From: Branchiostoma floridae | Taxonomy: Eukaryota > Chordata > Leptocardii > Amphioxiformes > Branchiostomatidae | DNA length: 64,000 nucleotides | Direction of reading: 5' to 3' | Assembly (NCBI RefSeq): GCF_000003815.2 | Contig: NC_049981.1 | Coordinates: forward strand, 32,513,543 to 32,577,542 | Shown here: one piece after another, positions 45,759 to 56,679 of the stretch | Numbering within the stretch: position 1 is the stretch's first letter | How the letters are laid out: each line of letters opens with the position of its first letter | Program-made: the position numbers and the translations under genes | Notes under the pieces: model-generated | Told to the model about the DNA's origin: nothing | The model's input: the letters and a program-made list of their open reading frames with translations, nothing else | The model's database searches: none

Positions 45759-48029
45759 AGGCTCGCTACTGTAAACCTTACTACACTGATGAACAAAGCT
45801 CGCTACTGTAAACCCCGCCTTACTATACTGATGAACAATTCTCCTACACAGCAAGTTCGCTACTGTAAACCCCGCCTTGGTTACACTGGTGAACAATTCT
45901 CCTGCACAGTAAGTTCGCTACTGTAAACCCCGCCTTACTTACACTGATGAACAAAGCTCGCTACTGTAAACCCCGCCTTGGTTACACTGATGAAAAATTC
46001 TCCTGCACAGTAAGTTCGCTACTGTAAACCCCGCCTTACTTACACTGATGAACAAAGCTCGCTACTGTAAACCCCGCCTTGGTTAAACTGATGAACAATT
46101 CTCCTGCACAGCAAGTTCGCTACTGTAAACCCCGCCTTGGTTAAACTGATGAACAATTCTCCTGTACAGCAAGTTCGCTACTGTAAACCCCGCCTTGGTT
46201 AAACTGATGAACAATTCTCCTGAACAGCAAGTTCGCTACTGTAAACCCCGCCTTGGTTAAACTGATGAACAATTCTCCTGCACAGCAAGTTCGCTACTGT
46301 AAACCCCACCTTGGTTCAACTGATGAACAATTCTCCTGAACAGTAAGTTCGCTACTGTAAACCCCACCTTGGTTCAACTGATGAACAATTCTCCTGCACA
46401 GTAAGTTCGCTACTGTAAACCCCGCCTTGGTTAAACTGATGAACAATTCTCCTGCACAGTAAGTTCGCTACTGTAAACCCCGCCTTGGTTATACTGATGA
46501 ACAATTCTCCTGCACAGTAAGCTCGCTACTGTAAACCCCGACTTAGTTACACTGATGAACAAAGCTCGCTACTGTAAACCCCGCCTTGGTTAGACGTCTA
46601 CTGATGAACAATTCTCCTGCACAGCAAGCTCGCTACTGTAAACCCCGCCTTGGTTATACTGATGAACAATTCTCCTGTACAGTACGTTCGCTACTGTAAA
46701 CCCCGCCTTGGTTAAACTGATGAACAATTCTCCTGTACAGTACGTTCGCTACTGTAAACCCCGCCTTACTTACACTGATGAACAAAGCTCGCTACTGTAC
46801 ACCCCGCCTTGGTTAAACTGGTGAACAATTCTCCTGCACAGTAAGCTCGCTACTGTAAACCCCACCTTGGTTAAACTGATGAACAATTCTCCTGCACAGT
46901 AAGCTCGCTACTGTAAACCCCGCCTTGGTTAAACTGATGAACAATTCTCCTACACAGTAAGTTCGCTACTGTAAACCCCGCCTTGGTTAAACTGATGAAC
47001 AATTCTCCTGCACAGTAAGTTCGCTACTGTAAACCCCGCCTTACTTACACTGATGAACAATTCTCCTGCACAGTAAGCTCGCTACTGTAAAACCCACCTT
47101 GGTTATACTGATGAACAAAGCTCGCTACTGTAAACCCCACCTTGGTTAAACTGATGAACAATTCTCCTGCACAGTAAGCTCGCTACTGTAAACCCCACCT
47201 TGGTTAAACTGATGAACAATTCTCCTGCACAGTAAGCTCGCTACTGTAAACCCCACCTTGGTTATACTGATGAACAATTCTCCTGCACAGTAAGTTCGCT
47301 ACTGTAAACCCCGCCTTACTTACACTGATGAACAATTCTCCTGCACAGTAAGCTCGCTACTGTAAAACCCACCTTGGTTATACTGATGAACAAAGCTCGC
47401 TACTGTAAACCCCACCTTGGTTAAACTGATGAACAATTCTCCTGCACAGTAAGCTCGCTACTGTAAACCCCACCTTGGTTAAACTGATGAACAATTCTCC
47501 TGCACAGTAAGTTCGCTACTGTAAACCCCGCCTTGGTTAAACTGATTCTCCTGCACAGTAAGTTCGCTACTGTAAACCCCGCCTTGGTTAAACTGATTCT
47601 CCTGCACAGTAAGTTCGCTACTGTAAACCCCGCCTTGGTTAAACTGATTCTCCTGCACAGTAAGTTCGCTACTGTAAACCCCGCCTTGGTTAAACTGATT
47701 CTCCTGCACAGTAAGTTCGCTACTGTAAACCCCGCCTTGGTTAAACTGATGAACAATTCTCCTGTACAGTAAGCTCGCTACTGTAAACCCCGCCTTGGTT
47801 AAACTGATGAACAATTCTCCTACACAGTAAGCTCGCTACTGTAAACCCCACCTTGGTTAAACTGATGAACAATTCTCCTGTACAGTAAGCTCGCTACTGT
47901 AAACCCCGCCTTGGTTAAACTGGTGAACAATTCTCCTGCACAGCAAGTTCTCTACTGTAAACCCCGCCTTGGTTAAACTGGTGAACAATTCTCCTGTACA
48001 GTAAGTTCGCTACTGTAAACCCCGCCTTG
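45759..48029. repeat. 2.3-kb minisatellite with 58/51/43-bp unit classes, ~40 units
   Basis: The 58-bp unit is GTTCGCTACTGTAAACCCCG, CCTTGGTTAAACTGATGAAC and AATTCTCCTGCACAGTAA. A 43-bp class lacks 15 bp (TTCTCCTGCACAGTA) and is scattered, mostly in the first half. A 51-bp class lacks 7 bp (GAACAAT) and occurs as a homogeneous run of four or five at about 47520-47745. Other variants (G or A in CCC(G/A)CC, AAGTTCG or AAGCTCG, CTTACTTACAC) are distributed in patches, showing block duplications. It abuts a retrotransposon 3' end at 48030. The 111- and 79-codon frames at 47421-47814 come from the 51-bp (17-codon) run. Confidence 0.97.
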
Positions 48030-48340
48030 AATTGGTTGGTCTTTGTTCTTTATTTATTCGCACATATCACATGGATTAAAAACAACTTGATAGAAGAATT
48101 GAAGTGCATGCGGGGGATGGGCAAAAGCCTACTAAGCTTTTCTTGGGCTTACCCCAGAACTAAATCGCATGAAATAATGAATTATACATTAACGTGAGCG
48201 AAAAAAAACACATAACATAAGTACAAAAAGTTGAAATCATAACGTGATGGAATAGAAGTTATATTACAAATGAGCAATGGTGAATACAAAACATAATTTC
48301 AAAATCATATCATAGAAGGAAGATGACAAAAAAGGAAGGA
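48030..48340 (-). mobile_element. probable 3' end of a CR1-like retrotransposon
   Basis: Read on the minus strand, GTTCTGGGGTAAGCCCAAG and a non-coding tail lead to GTGCGAATAAATAAAGAACA at 48030-48060, abutting the minisatellite. The overlapping polyadenylation signals at the boundary and absence of coding sequence fit a severely 5'-truncated copy. The assignment is by character, not by an RT match. Confidence 0.4.
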
Positions 48341-48344
48341 TCTA

Positions 48345-49330
48345 AATGTTTTTTGAATCATTAGTTATCAAATCCAAAAAACAAAACAAAAACAGAACAA
48401 CGAAACAAGACTGATGCACCACGTTCTTGCACAGCCAGTTCGGGACACCACCCACATGCACTGACGATAGTTTCGTCACGTTTGTAGTCTGAATGTAGAC
48501 ACGTCGTGAGTGCCAATTGTCGGAGGCAGCTGAGACAAAACAGTGGTCTTATATCATTTCGTTTCTACCAATCAAAGAAGCAGTCTGCACCATCACTGGG
48601 TCTACCCGCAAGGTCAGCAATAGTCTGATGACATGTGGTTCCTATCTAGTATGACATGAGGAATGGTGTAATTATTATCTTTATTTGCATGTTTATGCTA
48701 TAGGCTGTATATATAGGCTACATGCAGCAATTCGATTTTGTTACATGGGATACTAAAGGCTAAGTACTATGGGGTTAGATACCACTCGTACGGATGGTTG
48801 TAAAACCCCTTTAGCTTTAGCTACTGGCGAGGACTACAATCTTTAAAATGAAAAAAAAAAATGCATAACTTTTGGACTATTGGTTAGAATAGCCTCACAT
48901 TTATTATGGTCAAGAGCCCGCCACGTTTTTGATAAGGATGCGTGATTTGGCGTTGATAGTGGCTATCTAAAGGCGCTAAACAGGTCACGGACGTAAATCG
49001 TAATAATACTCAAGCAGTCCGGGATTCAATAACAACAATGGATTATCTGAAGCACCCATTCACGATGGAGAAATATGATCTCTGCTGGATAGCAGAAATA
49101 GTACATTGATCAATATTGATAGGTATGCACTGGATACACTCTAGGCCAAGGACACAATTCCCTGATCAAGGACCGTATTCTCCCTAGAGGACAGAACATT
49201 GACGTACCGACCCGTCACACAACATTACACAGTGCGCATGTCATAGAATATCATGGTTCCCATGGGAACGACAAACAAGCCCGTCGATACCGGATGGGAT
49301 TAAGAAAGCCGTCGCCGTGTCTCTTTCCTT
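48345..49330. other. non-coding stretch, nothing firm
   Basis: 48660-48740 (TTATCTTTATTTGCATG) could be another small retroelement tail. No coding features. Confidence 0.35.
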
Positions 49331-49361
49331 CGATTACATGGAGCCAAGTGGCTCTCTCATC

Positions 49362-49522
49362 CAGCAAAGTAGCCTCCTCCAGGCTTTCTGACGGGGGTTC
49401 GGGGATCGTAGCCTCCACCAGGCCTTCTTACGGGGGTGTGGCGATCGTAGCCTCCACCAGGCCGTCCTACGGAATCTTAGCCTCCACCAGGCTTTCTGAC
49501 GGAGGTTCGGGGATCGTAGCAT
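49362..49522. repeat. ~39-bp minisatellite, 4 units
   Basis: GTAGCCTCCACCAGGC(T/C)TTC, TGACGGGGGTTCGGGGATC and close variants occur four times; one unit is shortened. Frames on both strands (for example 49294-49617) reflect the repeat. Confidence 0.88.
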
Positions 49523-49529
49523 TCGGAAA

Positions 49530-50815
49530 ACAACAACAACGGGAAATAGGCCGGGGGAGTCAGTCCACGCTTAGGTGCATGTTCCCCCTCTGGGTACCGG
49601 ACAATACCTACTGGTAACAAAACTCTCCTGGCAAATCATTTTCCCTATAACACCCAGCGTAGTCAGTGTGTTAGAGACTATAGCCAAACCGCCCAGGATT
49701 GGTCCGGATCATGACCCCACCGGAAGCCAGCAGGCTTTCCCGGCTTTCCCCTGCTTACGGTAACTACCGTCTGTCCTAGCCACTTGTTCGCGCCGCTTGT
49801 TGGGTAAGTCCGGCTATATTGACCCGCCAATCGAACAACTTTTTTTCCCAACCCAAAACGAACGATCCTCAAACAGTGTCGAAAGTTGTTGTTTTTTTTC
49901 TCCAGAAAATATAATCCTTATAACACGTACGCATCAATCATTCATCAAAAGTAATATTTTAAATATGAACTTAGGCCTAAGCTATAACAAATGTAAGCTA
50001 AAACTTTAAAGACCATCGATGTTTACAAATTTTAGAAATAAGCTAAAACTTTAAAAGACCAACGAAGTTTACAAATTTTATGGGTTATCAAGGGTTGCTC
50101 CTGGCGCAGAATCATTACAACACGGAGCTGTTTAACTATCATTCATCCAAAGTAACTGAAGAAAGAAATAGATGGGAGGGGGGGGGGGGGTCCTTACTGA
50201 CATCACGTAGGCATCTAGGGGGAGGCCGATGGCTGTTCTAGATAATTGTAATTGGGGAACTACTAAACATAACGAAGTTAAACAAACAGTTCACATTTGC
50301 CAAACAGTACTGAAGAAACAGTAAAACGTATCAAAACAGTCTAAAATAGTATGCATCGTTCCACAGCGTTACTATGCACAAATGCAGTCCGGTTTTGCTC
50401 CACAGTGACCCAGGGGGTGCGGCATCTCCCAAGCGATCATCTAAAGAGTCATTGAATCGGTAAAATATTTACACGCTTCTCGCGACAAATTTACACCAGG
50501 CGGCGCGCCCCCGCTCACGGTGTGATGTGGACTCGTGTCGACTGCGCGCTGCTCAGAGATCATTACTTCGGGAGGCTTGATTAGGGCCATTAGTGACCAT
50601 CTGCCTTATTGCACCAATATTGCCCACCCCCCTATAGGCGAGAGGTGGCCCCGGCTCCGTGACTGTAAGGATATGGTTTAGTCTCTAACAGACTAACTAC
50701 GCTGGATATAGGGAAAATACTTGGCTAGCAAAGTTTGACCACCCCAGGGTTTGACTGGCCAATGGAAGGGGAAATATAATCGAATCTTTCAACGTAATTA
50801 CTGTAATTAACGTAA
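49530..50815. other. non-coding stretch with a short duplication
   Basis: AAGCTAAAACTTTAAAGACC...GTTTACAAATTTTA is repeated at 49995 and 50040. A 15-G run is at 50177. 50480-50660 is GC-richer and lacks frames. Confidence 0.4.
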
Positions 50816-50819
50816 TCAT

Positions 50820-50945
50820 GAAGATTGGACATCCAGGTAAACAATATTCAACTACAAGTCAATCTCTACAACTGGATTAAGAAAACGGAGATGTGCTTCC
50901 GGACGTTTAGAGTGACATCCATCACTCTTCTTCAGTATCAGTAGA
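50820..50945 (-). repeat. dispersed repeat family, copy 3
   Basis: On the minus strand: GAAGAAGAGTGATGGATGTC, ACTCTAAACGTCCGGAAGC, ATCTCCGTTTTCTTAATCC, AGTTGTAGAGATTGACTTG, then ACCTGGATGTCCAATCTTC. This is the most complete copy of the family also at 38738 and 31640. Confidence 0.65.
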
Positions 50946-50949
50946 ATGA

Positions 50950-53600
50950 ACAGGCAGAGCAATTCAACTAACTGGAAGAACCGGTTGAATCACTAACTTC
51001 CTACGGACTGATTTTCTGGCCACAATGATCCCCCTCTGTGGGTCGCTCAATATCGCAGACCCGAGCACAGGCCCGGCAAGAAAGGTCCTATTTTACGTCT
51101 GAACTAGACCGCCTCCTGCCCGTGACATTGACCGATAGAGCCAGAGGTCTTCATCTCAACTCGGGCCCGTCGATAGCAATTGACATCCGGGTCACTATAA
51201 AAGCATTTTTTCTGAGATTGTAACTTTCCCGGCTGGTGGTGATTTAACGCGTGTATCGACGTGTAGCTCGGCTGTATAAAATTTCTCACTCACATCAACT
51301 TGGAATCGTTTAACACAACTGTGTATCAAATATTGTCAGCTGACGTAACGTGCGCATGTATTACAAGAGTTTGTTTTTAGGTTGTTGTCCCTGTTCTATT
51401 GTTAAAGTTTCTTTCATTAATGAATCAACGTATTGGTATTTAGGTAAACATATTACTGTCTGTGTGCGGTTTTGTCTAAACTGATTAACAGTGTGTCCAA
51501 GACTCCTTCACAATCCGTTTGTACAACAGACAATTTCAGACAGTAACAAAATTGTTAGTGTTCTTGTCCAGTTTTCATATTCTCACTGTGTTTATGATTG
51601 TTTTGTAATGATCAACGCATTTCAGGGGCTCACCTGTCTTATTTCTTTCTAATAAATATAAGAATACGAATTTTCTTCTTTAAGCTGAAAACGTCAATCA
51701 ATGAAATTTCTGTCAGCTTGACAGTCTACAATATTTAAGATAACCTGCCCAGACGTGATACATTGTTTCCTGTGCTAACCGTCAAAACAAAAAACATTGG
51801 CTACAAAGCCGCATGGAAGAAGCTGGATCCGCCGAATCTTCTCAGAGATGTCCCTGGATTGAACCCGGCCCGCCTGCTCCGCTGTACGCCGTGATGTATG
51901 GTCGTGAGATGGACTTTCCGTGTTCAGCACTCCGTCTCGTGATGCGGCAATGGCAGCGGGACTGCTCTGGCAGGGGGAGGCCGCGATGGATCTGCCGTCC
52001 CGCGCGCAGGCTCAACTCTGCCATATGTTGGCGTGCCTGCTAAATACGCGCCGTTCCTCACACGCGCTAATGGTCGCATCAGAACTTACAACCGAGCTGC
52101 CGGGCTGTCGGCGACACCTTTTATACCTCGCACCATGAACGCTCTCTCCGTCCAAACTGCCGTCGTAAACGTTACGAGCGGCTTCAGTGGAAGAAAGGCG
52201 CCGATAAAAACCCAGTCGTAGCTGGCCGGTGATATACATTATGTGCCTCACTCAACTTGTGGGTGTGGAATCACACACAATAGTCTTAAAACCAACCGAC
52301 AACTTTGCAACAATTCTCCACCGCCAGTCACGATATCGGATGCGCTTTTGTGGCAATCGTTGGAACATCAAAGTCTCCGCAACGTTTCCAAACCTATATC
52401 AAACCTATATCAAACCTATATCGTTCTAAGGCTCCTATCAAGGCTGTATAAGGACCGACGGTCTGGTTGGCCATGATTGACGCAGTGCTACAGTGATGTC
52501 CCGGGAGATTGCAGTACCCCATTACGCTTATTCTTCACAACGATCCGCTATAAAACAGAATTTATCTCAGTCAATTGTCCGACTGCAGAGCCTTTTACAT
52601 ATAGGGTGATCGCGCGGCGGCGGGTCTTTACAGAACGGCGCGTTTTGCAGGTAATCCGGCCCATCATTCTCCGGCAGCACGAGCGCAGAGCCGCCGGCGC
52701 CGGGCTAACACCGCCCCGGGATCAGGGCTGCCCACGCGCGGGAACAACAGACGTGTGGGACTCAGGAACGTCGGGCCGGGATAGAAGGGACGGGTGACGA
52801 ATGACTAATGTTAGCATGCGTCCTTCTGAGGGGAAAAAATAGTCATGACTTCACAGTTATCAACAAAGGATTGCTCAAATACTCGTACTTTCCAGTATGT
52901 TTTGCGTGTAGAGGAACCTCCAGCATCAACCCTTTGCACGTGAAAGTGAAGAAAAAATCACACACACTTTTGGAGAAGATCTAGAGTAGGCCTGCCCTGC
53001 GTGGCTATAAACAAGAGGTGCACATGACGAAACCGCATTGGCCATTGCTTCTTATAACCACCACGTTGAACTTTACCTAACGTTGCGATGGTCATCTTCT
53101 CACAAAACACTTTAGATAACTATATAATTGAGATCAAAGTAGACAACACCCTTTTCCAATGCCATCTGTAGTTTGATGCATAAAGCGAACAGAATCATAT
53201 CAGAAATATAGAAAGATTACAGTTACTCAAGCAACTGTTTAGACTTGGGAAATCCGAAATCCAGTAGCTTGAGTGACTGTTACCTTGGGTATCTTTAAGT
53301 TATTACTTGGGTGCCAAACCTTCATCGACGCGTGTGGGAAATATACGGTCAACTTTCGCCTTTTGATACTCGTTTCGATAGCTGAATATGACAAACAACA
53401 GAAAGGTTTTCAGGTAAAGAACGCGGATCTCCACCTGGTTCCTCCACACGGCTGTCCACACAAATCTGCCACACTCACCGGTCGTTACGAACCGGCCTCG
53501 GAATCATGTCATAGATTAAAGTAATATAACGGCCATTAGTTTCCGCTCAGTGCCGTATCTCACCTGAAATATACGGGCAAATATAACTTATTTAACGCTT
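50950..53600. other. non-coding stretch, nothing firm
   Basis: A 14-bp repeat (CCTATATCAAA, three units) lies at 52390-52422. 51800-52220 and 52600-52790 are GC-rich with multi-frame openness but no domain. 53190-53285 is an inverted repeat pair (AGTTACTCAAGCAACTG and its near complement ending TAGCTTGAGTGACTGTTACC). Confidence 0.4.
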
Positions 53601-53729
53601 TCCACTTGACCAGAATTGAACTTCTACTCTTCATCCCCCGCCTCCAAAAGTTCCAAGCCAGGTTTAATATTCGAGACGAATGTGTAATGTTGCAAATAGG
53701 TCCCATGGGAGGCGTGGTCGCGCGCGCGT

Positions 53730-53758
53730 GTCTCCAAGGTGACGCGTTGCTAGGCGAC
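53730..53758 (+). promoter_or_regulatory. two RFX X-box-like motifs
   Basis: GTCTCCAAGGTGAC (53730-53743) and GTTGCTAGGCGAC (53746-53758) both resemble the X-box consensus GTNRCC-(0-3 N)-RGYAAC, each with one mismatch per half-site. They lie side by side 10-38 bp before ATG at 53768, in a GC-rich patch. X-boxes at this position are the hallmark of genes for cilia in animals. That this is the promoter is inferred. Confidence 0.5.
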
Positions 53759-53767
53759 GGGTCAGAT

Positions 53768-53864
53768 ATGAAGCTGTCGTCTGCAGAGTTCAGCGGGCTG
53801 GGCTGTGACCCGGATGTGACATATTCACGAGAGGAAGACTGGATTTGCTCTTCAAGACGTTCTG
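53768..53864 (+). CDS. first coding exon of a putative ciliary coiled-coil protein
   Basis: The exon starts at ATG 53768, just after the X-boxes, and reads MKLSSAEFSGLG, then DPDVTYSREEDW, to CSSRRS. It ends at a strong donor TTCTG|GTAAGA in phase 1. Upstream in-frame ATGs (53687, 53606) exist, but would place the X-boxes inside the coding sequence, so I prefer 53768. The exon is short and acidic. I cannot name the family. Support comes from the promoter motifs, the strong donor and the phase match to the next exon. Confidence 0.5.
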
Positions 53865-53945
53865 GTAAGACAAGGGGCAGATCTGGCTCATAGAAGGCGA
53901 GATATCTTCGTAGGAATATTCAAGGACACGTACATAACAAATCTC

Positions 53946-54482
53946 TAAGGTATGGACATCTGCATGTACCTACATACGTCTTTCTGTATCCAGGCTTTGA
54001 TCGGTATTACACACAAAGCTGTTTGCTATATCACTAAGGTATGGACATCTGCATGTACCTACATACGTCTTTCTCTACCCAGGCTTTGATTGGTATTACA
54101 CACAAAGCTGTTTGCTATATCACTAAGGTATGGACATCTGAATGTACCTACATACGTCTTTCTGTGCCCAGGCTTTGATCGGTATTACACACAAAGCTGT
54201 TTGCTATATCACTAAGGTATGGACATCTGCATGTACCTACATACATCTTTCTCTACCCAGGCTTGGATCGGTATTACACACAAAGCTGTTTGCTATATCA
54301 CTAAGGTATGGACATCTGCATGTACCTACATACGTCTCTCTCTACCCAGGCTTTGATCGGTATTACACACAAAGCTGTTTGCTATATCACTAAGGTATGG
54401 ACATCTGCATGTACCTACATACATCTTTCTCTACCCAGGCTTGGATCGGTATTACACACAAAGCTGTTTGCTATATCACTAT
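53946..54482. repeat. 89-bp minisatellite in intron 1, 6 units
   Basis: Exact ~89-bp period from ATGGACATCTGCATGTACC (53952, 54041, 54130 and onward). Each unit contains a pyrimidine tract ending in CCAG, then a 45-bp segment starting GCTTTGATCGG or GCTTGGATCGG and ending ATATCACTAAG, then GTATGG. The 45-bp segments are therefore flanked by acceptor- and donor-like dinucleotides in every unit but the last, where the donor is changed. Plus frames of 83 and 65 codons across it are by-products. Confidence 0.95.
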
Positions 54483-54704
54483 GATATCAAGAGATCTTAC
54501 CTAAGACCAAGTAACGTTTATAAACCATATCATCCTGTGATAAGAGTAGGTAGTCATTTTGTATACATTATAGCGGTGAGCAGATGCCTAGTAACTAACT
54601 TGATGTTGCTATTTAAAGTACTGTGGCTCAGTAGATGAGACGACATTGTTTCAATGGTTCATTTAATCTGGACTGAATACTAAAGAATGCTTCATTTTCC
54701 TCAG

Positions 54705-54769
54705 AACACAGATCCCCAAAGACGAGAATTTCGTCTGGCTACGAAGAAAGCAAGAGCCGAGACTTAGAG
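54705..54769 (+). CDS. second exon of the putative ciliary coiled-coil protein
   Basis: 65-bp exon between a good acceptor (TTCATTTTCCTCAG|AAC) and a good donor (TTAGAG|GTCAGT). In the phase left by the first exon it is fully open: EHRSPKTRISSGYEESKSRDLE. The two other frames are not continuous with the first exon. It ends in phase 0. The sequence is hydrophilic, Ser/Lys/Glu-rich, with no named motif. Confidence 0.5.
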
Positions 54770-54999
54770 GTCAGTACTCCCATCCATCACCCCCCCCCCC
54801 CCCCGAGAGAGTAATTTCTATGCCCTTTTATTTTCTCTATCGACCTATACTTAGCTGGTGTGGGCAGAGAGGCGGAACATAACAAAGGTCATCACTCACT
54901 TCTAAATAAAGCCTGTTTGAGGACGAGACAGCCTTTTTAGGCAGCTGCTCTTCGAATGAAGACTCTGCCTTTTAGACAGAAATAACGGCAGAAAGGTTA
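54770..54999. other. intron sequence, nothing beyond a C-run
   Basis: An 18-C run at about 54789 follows the donor. No other feature. Confidence 0.5.
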
Positions 55000-55260
55000 A
55001 GGTACCCCCATAGCCCTTTGAGGCCACGGTATTGGATGGCGAAGCCCCGAAACCTCTTCTTTGCCTTCTATCTCCCAAGCCAAATTCGGGTGTCCATTTT
55101 ACACCTGGGTGGATGAGAAAAATCGTGTGAAGACTGTAGTGACTTTTTCAAGGACACAAAGTCTCCTTCTTATTTCAACCTCCTTGGTCTAACCAGGAAC
55201 TTCAGAAATAGAATTTGTGATCTCATCTCAATCTCGCGTCTGCTAACATAGCCATTACGC
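55000..55260 (-). mobile_element. degenerate tRNA-derived SINE-like copy
   Basis: Body blocks CACCTGGGTGGATGAGAAAA and TCGTGTGAAG...TTTTTCAAGGACACAAAGTC on the plus strand match the element at 41900-42235. The tRNA-like head at the high-coordinate side is barely recognisable. Confidence 0.4.
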
Positions 55261-55693
55261 TTTTTTAAGAGACGGAAATCTGGACATCGAGTAACAACTC
55301 ACAGCTAAACTCATGTATATATGTACATTTATCTAGCTACATACAGAGAAATGCAACGTTATAGCCGTAAACTATATTCCCTTTTGACAGTCCTCGCTGA
55401 TTATACTTATATTTCGCTAATCTTACCAATCAGTGCTAATATGTATGTAAATGTTTGTGCCGTTAGATATGACTTTTGTAATCTGAAGTCTGCAATACAG
55501 AAATTTATTATGGGTCTGATTTACTAACCATGCAAAATATTGCTGGTAGTTTATTTTCCTTACGGCTCCTGTCCACTACAGGCTGCGACCACTGAGCGCC
55601 CCAAAAATTTGCAAGTTCATTCAACGAATATCACGGACATAGAACTAATTTTGTTACGTTTTTTTTGGTCTTTCATATTATAGATTAACATAG

Positions 55694-55920
55694 AGGGGTG
55701 TCTGTGTGGCGCAACGGCTAGAGCGTTGGAGTCAGAATCAGAAGGTCCTGAGTTCTAAACTCGCCATGCCCTTGCCCCCATGACGGTGGAGTGACGCCCA
55801 CCGAGCCTCACGGCTAATCTGTCTAAAGGTGCCAAAAAACACCTACGGATTTGGTGCTGCCAGTGTGTCAACATCTGCACACTTGCCACTAAGACCCGTG
55901 AATTTTTTATTTTTATTTGT
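55694..55920 (+). mobile_element. tRNA-derived SINE, plus strand
   Basis: The head at 55697-55768 has a tRNA shape: TGTGGCGCAACGGCTAGAGC (A box), an anticodon-like arm around GAGTCAGAATC, and GGTCCTGAGTTCTAAACTC (B box). It is followed by a ~110-bp tRNA-unrelated body and a T-rich tail (TTTTTTATTTTTATTTG). B-box substitutions and the attached body make it a SINE and not a working tRNA gene. It differs from the family at 5626 and 41900. Confidence 0.65.
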
Positions 55921-56145
55921 TATTTTCTATAGATTAACATCTTGCATCATATTCTAATTATTGGATCAAGGGTTACATGAAATTATATTTGGACATTGAA
56001 CGGTCACTTAGTCACTTTGCGATGGCCGTCTATTGGACAAATGGAAAGGGAGCTTTCTTGCATATTTTTTTCAAGCTATATGGTCAACAACGGTATCACC
56101 CAGATTTAATAAAAAAGGAAGTGTTTTTCAGGTGTAAAAACAGAA
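55921..56145. other. AT-rich linker, nothing seen
   Basis: No frame or repeat of note. Confidence 0.5.
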
Positions 56146-56154
56146 TGTGAAAGA

Positions 56155-56350
56155 AGACAGCTACCGGGAAGGGTTGCAGTCCCTAGGACAGCACGTTAAG
56201 CCGTGGTCCACTGTTCATTGTGCTTGTCGAAAAGAGCTAGGGGAATTTCCCCGGTACAATGAACATGTAAATACTGTACATAGCGTCTGTCCTCTCTGTC
56301 ACGACCAGTGGAAGACTAGCTCTTCAGTGAACTAAAACTGGATCGAGATC
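56155..56350 (+). repeat. dispersed SINE-like repeat, copy 1
   Basis: Contains GGGTTGCAGTCC, AGCACGTTAAGCCGTGGTCC, AAAGAGCTAGGGGAA and AGTGAACTAAAACTGGATCG. The same block order occurs at 62262-62415. The GACGTTAA(G/A)CCGTGGTCC block resembles the conserved central part of some broadly distributed metazoan SINEs, an impression I could not test. Confidence 0.55.
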
Positions 56351-56543
56351 ACTTTTCTTTCCTTTCCTTACAGTGTCGCGGCCTTGAGGCGACAGCGGCG
56401 ACAAATCAGATGCAGTTTCATTACTGTTGACATTGATGTCATCTTAACTTTATGACATGAGTTTTTCCCCGACAATCTCTCCGCCCGTGAGGCTATGAAA
56501 AACGGCCGCTGCACGCGCCGTAAAAGTTGTTAATACAGAGAGT

Positions 56544-56671
56544 ATGGCGCGCGCATTCATCACAGCCGGGTCGATGGTCTGCCAAAGGTGGGTAAACTTT
56601 TATGGTTACGTCAATTCTGCCCGGACAGCACGGCTGGTGGTGAGCAGGGCTCCTGCTGTAGGACATCACAG
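56544..56671 (+). CDS. possible first coding exon, basic N-terminus
   Basis: ATG at 56544 (context AGAGAGTATGG) opens 42 codons with no Asp or Glu and several Arg (MARAFITAGS..., ...SARTARLVVSRAP). It stops exactly at a strong donor (CATCACAG|GTAAAC) whose own first bases would create a stop. The composition resembles a mitochondrial targeting peptide. A second, internal donor-like site (CAAAG|GTGGGT) lies at 56587. It sits inside the long gap between exons 2 and 3 of the putative ciliary gene, so it could belong to another gene or be chance. Confidence 0.22.
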
Positions 56672-56679
56672 GTAAACAC

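Noticed and set aside
47421-47814. 111-codon frames on the minus strand and a 79-codon frame on the plus strand
   Set aside because: Produced by the local run of 51-bp units in the large minisatellite.
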